In this document: positions 60,022 through 64,000 of the stretch, one piece after another
Numbering within the stretch: the stretch's first letter is position 1
Layout: each line of letters begins with the position of its first letter
Origin: Methylobacterium terricola
GTDB taxonomy: Bacteria; Pseudomonadota; Alphaproteobacteria; Rhizobiales; Beijerinckiaceae
Assembly (NCBI RefSeq): GCF_006151805.1
Contig: NZ_VDDA01000015.1
Location: 1-64,000 of the forward strand
Direction of reading: 5' to 3'
DNA: 64,000 nucleotides
Made by a program: the position numbers and the translations under genes
Notes under the pieces: model-generated
Seen by the model: the letters and a program-made list of their open reading frames with translations, nothing else
Database searches by the model: none
What the model was told of the DNA's origin: nothing

Positions 60022-60519
60022 GGCAGGCCTCCGGACGGCCTCGACGGGCCGTGTGGGTCTTTGAGAAGTCGCGTCGCAGCGGGCATGCGGCGGCGATCGC
60101 ACCGGCGCGCCCGCCCGCGGTCTCGCAGGCCGTCGCGGCCCGCGGTTTTCCAAGTTTCGATTTAGTCGTGCGCAATCGTATGCTGGGGCCGGCGCACCGG
60201 AGACCAGCCATCACCTGTCCACCGAAGCAACAGGTCGGCGTGCGAGCGCAACACTTCTTTATTCGTGACAATCGTAGAGACGACAGGGAACTGCGTCATC
60301 CCTCATTCGGATGAGAGGCGGGCCGGCACGAGGGTCTCGCCGCCCGACCATCGAGGCCGGCCGAACCAGGACGCGCGTCGATCCCCCTGCAGGTCATCAC
60401 GGATTCCGCCGTGCGGCCTCGGGATGACGTCGCGCGTGCGAAACCGGTCGTCCGGCAACAAACAGGCTCGAAGCCGCGAGCAGGTGGGGCGGAGGGAAAG
60501 CGGCGAACGCCCCCTCCCC
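60022..60519. other. Non-coding gap with a weak palindrome
   Basis: Nothing coding is seen in this 498-bp gap. A GTCATC/GATGAC palindrome at 60393-60428 resembles the one at 44565-44602. The left part should hold the promoter of the 56-residue gene. Confidence 0.45.
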
Positions 60520-63500
60520 TCACTCCGCCGGCTGGTGCCGGCCCGCCTCCGCTTCGCCTCGCGCCGCCGCCGGCAGGCGGCCGCGCCGCAGCGACAGGGC
60601 GAGCCGGGTCGCCCCGGTCCCGAGCCGGTCCATGTAGAGGTAGAGCACCGGCGTGATGAACAGGGTGAGGAGCTGCGACACCAGCAGGCCGCCGACCACC
60701 GCGACGCCGAGGGGCTGGCGCAGCTCGGCGCTGGCACCGTGGCCGATGGCGATCGGCAGGGTGCCCATCACGGCGGCGGCGGTCGTCATCATGATCGGGC
60801 GGAAGCGCAGGGCGCAGGCCTCGCGGATCGCGGCTGCCGGGCTCCAGCCCTGCTCGCGCTGGAGCACCAGGGCAACGTCGATCATCATGATGGCGTTCTT
60901 CTTCACGATGCCGATCAGCATCAGCACGCCGATGATCGCGATCACCGAGAGGTCCATCCCGTAGAGCTGGAGCGCGCCGAGCGCCCCGATCGCCGCCGCC
61001 GGCAGGCCGGTGAGGATGGTGAGCGGGTGGATGAAGCTCTCGTAGAGGATGCCGAGCACGAGGTAGATGGTGATGACGGCGGCGGCCAGCAGCAGGCCCT
61101 GGTTGGCGAGCGCGTCCTGGAACACCTGCGCGGTGCCGGCGAAGGTCGTGGTGATGGTGCCCGGCACCCCGAGCGACTCCTTGATCGCCGCGATGCGGTT
61201 CACCGCCTGGCCCAGAGCCACGCCGGGGGCGAGGTCGAACGAGATCGTCACCGCGGGCAGGAGGCCGAGCTGGTTGATCGAGAGCGGGCCCGGCACCCGG
61301 GTGATGCCGGCGACGGCCGAGAGCGGCACCAGCTTGCCGCCCGCCGCGCGCAGGCGGATGTCGTCGAGCCTGTCGGCGGTCCAGTTCAGGCGCGGATCGA
61401 ACTCGGTGATGACCTGGTAGCTGTCGGCGGTGCCGTAGATCGTCGAGACCTGGCGGGTGCCGAAGCCGGTATAGAGGGTCTGGCGGATCTGGTCGGAGGT
61501 GATGCCGAGCGCCTGCGCCTTGTCGGTATCGACCGTGACCTTGGCCTGGAGCGCGGCGTTCTGGAGGTCGCTGGTGACGCCCGCGAAGGTGGCGCGGTCC
61601 TTGGCCAGGGCTTCGGTCAGCCGCTCGGACCAGCGTTCGAGCCCGGGCCGGTCGAGACCCTGCACGACGTATTGGTACTGGCTCTTCGACTGGCGTCCGC
61701 CGAGGCGCAGGTTCTGCACCGGCGTGATGAACGAGGTCAGGCCCGGCACCGCGGCGAGATCCCGGCGCAGCTCCGCGATGGTCTTAGGCAGCGGCGGACG
61801 CCGGTCGCGGTCCTTCAATTCGACGAAGAATGAGCCCTGGTTGAGGGTCCCGGAGAAGCCGTTCGAGCCGGCGCGGCTCACCACGTGGGCCACCGCCGGA
61901 TGGCGGGCGAGGATCACCTCGGCCTCGTGCTGGAGCGCGGTCATCGCGTCGAAGGACACGTCCTGGCCGGCTTCCGTCGCGATCTGGAGCTGGCCGATAT
62001 CCTCGGACGGGAAGAACCCCTTCGGGATGACGACGAACATCCAGGCGGTGAGCGCCACGCTGGCGAAGAACACCATGAGCACCGCGAAGGGCCAGCGCAG
62101 GCAGAGATCGACCCCGCGCTCGTACGAGCCTTGGATCCGGGCGAAGCCGCGCTCGAACAGGTTCTTCTTCTGCCCATGCCCGGCGGCATCGGCCGGCAGG
62201 CGGGCGGCCAGCATCGGGGTCAGCGTGAGGGAAATCACCGCCGAGGCCATGATGGCGATCGTCACCACGATCGCGAACTCGTTGAAGATCCGTCCGACGA
62301 CGCCGCCCATCAGCAGCACCGGGATGAACACCGCGACGAGCGAGATGGTGATCGACAGGATGGTGAAGCCGATCTCGCCCGCGCCCTTCAGCGCCGCCTC
62401 GAACGGCTTCATCCCCTCCTCGACGTGCCGGACGATGTTCTCCAGCATCACGATCGCGTCGTCGACGACGAGCCCGACCGCGAGGGTGAGGCCGAGCAGC
62501 GAAATGTTGTCGATCGAGTAGCCGAGCAGGTACATCGCCCCGAAGGTGGCGATGATCGAGATCGGCACCGCCACCGACGGGATCAGCGTCGCGGCGAGCC
62601 GCCCGAGGAACAGGTAGATCACCGCGACGACGAGCACGATGGTCAGCACCAGCGTGAACTGCACGTCGTGCACCGCCTCGCGGATCGAGACCGAGCGGTC
62701 GTTGACGACGTCGATGGTGCCGCTCGATCCCAGTTGCTCCTGGAACTTCGGCAGCATCGCGCGGACGCGATCGACCACGTCGACCGTGTTGGCGTCGGGC
62801 TGGCGCTGGACGGCGAGCACCAGGGCGCGGGTGCCGTCCTTCCACGAGGCGATGCGGTTGTTCTCGACCGAATCGATCACCCGGGCGACCTCGCCGAGGC
62901 GGACCGGCCGGCCGTTGCGCACCGCCACGATCACGTCGCGGAACCCGTCGGCGTTCATCAGTTGCGTGTTGGTCTGGATGGTGAGGTTCTGGCCTCTCCC
63001 CTCGACCACGCCGACCGGGGTCGAGGTGTTGGCGTTCTGGATCGCCGCCTGGACCTCGTCGACGCCGATGCCGCGGGCGGCGAGCACGTTGGGGTCGAGC
63101 TGGACCCGGACCGCGAATTTCTGGCTGCCGAAGACCAGCACCTGGCCGACGCCGGTGATGGTGGAGAGCGACGGCGAGATCACCGTCTGGGCGAAGGCAT
63201 CGAGGGTCGCCAGCGGCGTCGTCTCGCTCGACAGGGCGAGCAGGATCACCGGCGCATCGGCCGGGTTGAGCTTGCGGAAGCTCGGCGGGATCGTCAGCTC
63301 GATCGGCAGCCGGCGCAAGGTCCGGGTGATCGCCGCCTGCACGTCGGCGGCGGCCTGGTCGATGTTGCGCGACAGCTCGAACTCGACGGTGATCGAGGTG
63401 AAGCCCTGGTAGTTCGTCGCCGAGATCGTGGCGATCGACGGGATGGTGGAGAATTCCTTGATCAGCGGCGTCGCCACCGAGGCGGCCATCGATTCCGGCG

Positions 63501-63663
63501 AGGCGCCGGGGAGCTGCGCCGTCACCGAGATGGTCGGGAAGTCCACCGTCGGCAGAGCCGCCACCGGCAGGAAGCGGTAGGCGAACAGCCCCGACAGCGT
63601 CAGCGCGATCGACAGCAGGATCGTGGCGACGGGCCGGCGGATGAACGGGGCCGAGAGGTTCAT
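60520..63663 (-). CDS. RND multidrug efflux permease, MdtB/MdtC-like
   Basis: A 1047-residue inner-membrane proton antiporter of the HAE-1 RND group. It begins MNLSAPFIRRPVATILLSIA, which is typical of MdtB/MdtC/MuxB rather than AcrB. The proton-relay aspartates are in the helix-4 region (GLVVDDAIVMLENIVRHVEEG). Twelve membrane helices and two large periplasmic loops are evident. It works with the adaptor encoded upstream and an outer-membrane factor not seen here. The start is 4 bp after the adaptor stop. Many such operons carry two permease genes; only one is seen here. Confidence 0.94.
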   Translation of the reverse strand: MNLSAPFIRRPVATILLSIALTLSGLFAYRFLPVAALPTVDFPTISVTAQLPGASPESMAASVATPLIKEFSTIPSIATISATNYQGFTSITVEFELSRNIDQAAADVQAAITRTLRRLPIELTIPPSFRKLNPADAPVILLALSSETTPLATLDAFAQTVISPSLSTITGVGQVLVFGSQKFAVRVQLDPNVLAARGIGVDEVQAAIQNANTSTPVGVVEGRGQNLTIQTNTQLMNADGFRDVIVAVRNGRPVRLGEVARVIDSVENNRIASWKDGTRALVLAVQRQPDANTVDVVDRVRAMLPKFQEQLGSSGTIDVVNDRSVSIREAVHDVQFTLVLTIVLVVAVIYLFLGRLAATLIPSVAVPISIIATFGAMYLLGYSIDNISLLGLTLAVGLVVDDAIVMLENIVRHVEEGMKPFEAALKGAGEIGFTILSITISLVAVFIPVLLMGGVVGRIFNEFAIVVTIAIMASAVISLTLTPMLAARLPADAAGHGQKKNLFERGFARIQGSYERGVDLCLRWPFAVLMVFFASVALTAWMFVVIPKGFFPSEDIGQLQIATEAGQDVSFDAMTALQHEAEVILARHPAVAHVVSRAGSNGFSGTLNQGSFFVELKDRDRRPPLPKTIAELRRDLAAVPGLTSFITPVQNLRLGGRQSKSQYQYVVQGLDRPGLERWSERLTEALAKDRATFAGVTSDLQNAALQAKVTVDTDKAQALGITSDQIRQTLYTGFGTRQVSTIYGTADSYQVITEFDPRLNWTADRLDDIRLRAAGGKLVPLSAVAGITRVPGPLSINQLGLLPAVTISFDLAPGVALGQAVNRIAAIKESLGVPGTITTTFAGTAQVFQDALANQGLLLAAAVITIYLVLGILYESFIHPLTILTGLPAAAIGALGALQLYGMDLSVIAIIGVLMLIGIVKKNAIMMIDVALVLQREQGWSPAAAIREACALRFRPIMMTTAAAVMGTLPIAIGHGASAELRQPLGVAVVGGLLVSQLLTLFITPVLYLYMDRLGTGATRLALSLRRGRLPAAARGEAEAGRHQPAE

Positions 63664-63667
63664 CGAC

Positions 63668-64000
63668 TTACTCGATCCGGGTGGGGGCGCCGGGCGCGGC
63701 GGAGGCTTGCTCGGCGGAGGCTTGCGCCTCGGTCGCGTCCTGCGGGCGCTCGGTGACCGGCAATCCCGGCCGGACCCGGAACTGGCCCTCGACCACCACC
63801 CGCTCGCCGGGCCGCAGGCCCAGGCTCACGGCGGCGCGGCCGTCGCGGGAGGCCATCACCTCGACGGTGCGGCGCTCCGCCGTGCGGTCGGGCCGCACCA
63901 CCCAGACGAAGCTGCCCTCCTGGCCGGGCTGCACCGCCGCCTGCGGCACCGTCACGGTGCCGGGCCGCCGGCCGAGATCGACCTCGATCCGGACGTACTG
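63668..64000 (-). CDS. RND periplasmic adaptor (membrane-fusion protein), C-terminal part
   Basis: The frame is open to the end of the window, so the start lies beyond it; the last 110 residues are visible. They cover the end of the beta-barrel (YVRIEVDLGRRPGTVTVPQA) and the membrane-proximal domain (VQPGQEGSFVWVVRPDRTAE, then GLRPGERVVVEGQFRVRPG), the usual MdtA/AcrA order. The tail is Ala/Gln-rich. It bridges the permease that follows 4 bp later to an outer-membrane channel. Confidence 0.88.
   Translation of the reverse strand, partial: QYVRIEVDLGRRPGTVTVPQAAVQPGQEGSFVWVVRPDRTAERRTVEVMASRDGRAAVSLGLRPGERVVVEGQFRVRPGLPVTERPQDATEAQASAEQASAAPGAPTRIE

Noticed and set aside
1..64000. Possible defence island, prophage or integrative element
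   Set aside because: No integrase, transposase, toxin-antitoxin pair, phage structural gene, tRNA attachment site or CRISPR array was seen. The DUF559 gene alone is not enough to call one.

Overview
The window reads as a stretch of chromosome from a very GC-rich alphaproteobacterium (roughly 70% GC by eye). Gene content and order fit Rhizobiales and most resemble Methylobacteriaceae: IspE/octaprenyl-diphosphate synthase/DUF2007/TrmN6 block, rsmB-heparinase block with a divergent DUF1674 gene, DUF2794, DUF2125, BTLCP-type peptidases, many MCP/GGDEF genes. The genus is an inference. Strand use switches often. No prophage, integrase, transposase, tRNA, rRNA or CRISPR array was seen.

Region 1 (1-10.2 kb) is catabolic. 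It holds the tail of a bacterial-luciferase-like monooxygenase, a secreted yellow/royal-jelly-like protein, a drug/metabolite transporter divergent from an IclR regulator across a 31-bp palindrome, then a protocatechuate operon: pcaH, pcaG, a beta-keto acid cleavage enzyme (BKACE, DUF849), pcaB and a pcaD-pcaC fusion, followed by a TetR regulator. No pcaIJ or pcaF is present, so the BKACE is the likely route from beta-ketoadipate to CoA esters. A 70-bp-arm inverted repeat splits the operon between pcaG and the BKACE gene.

Region 2 (10.4-26 kb) is mixed housekeeping: a frameshifted PLDc_N/TPR gene, two tandem LapG-like cysteine peptidases, a xanthine phosphoribosyltransferase, a CinA-like molybdopterin-binding protein, sfsA, a frameshifted chemoreceptor, a diguanylate cyclase, heparinase-like protein, rsmB, an SDHAF4-like gene, a PH-domain protein, an L,D-transpeptidase, DUF2794, a candidate structured RNA ending in a textbook intrinsic terminator, two small secreted or membrane proteins, and rnhB.

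Region 3 (26-44.4 kb): an acyl-CoA synthetase translationally coupled to a two-domain PPC (DUF296) protein, GNAT acetyltransferase, radical SAM protein, a GT-like protein, moaB, a YpfJ-type zinc peptidase, a family-4-like uracil-DNA glycosylase that lacks two expected Fe-S cysteines, ETF-ubiquinone oxidoreductase, an odd chemoreceptor without HAMP, a TPR protein, ispE, a GAF-GGDEF cyclase, polyprenyl synthase, DUF2007 and a TrmN6-like methyltransferase.

Region 4 (44.6-64 kb): topA, then divergently pyrB, a DUF559 nuclease-like gene, a dihydroorotase-like gene missing its metal ligands, plsY and dprA. After these come a HIT protein, a universal stress protein, an MFS transporter, ChaC, DUF2125, a Xaa-Pro aminopeptidase, a SnoaL-like secreted protein and an RND efflux pump whose adaptor runs off the window end.

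No wholly new defence or mobile system is evident. The items most worth follow-up are the BKACE-containing pca operon and its palindromic operator, the candidate RNA at about 24.7 kb, the metal-site-less dihydroorotase next to pyrB, the glycosylase with a broken Fe-S site, and the two apparent frameshifts.
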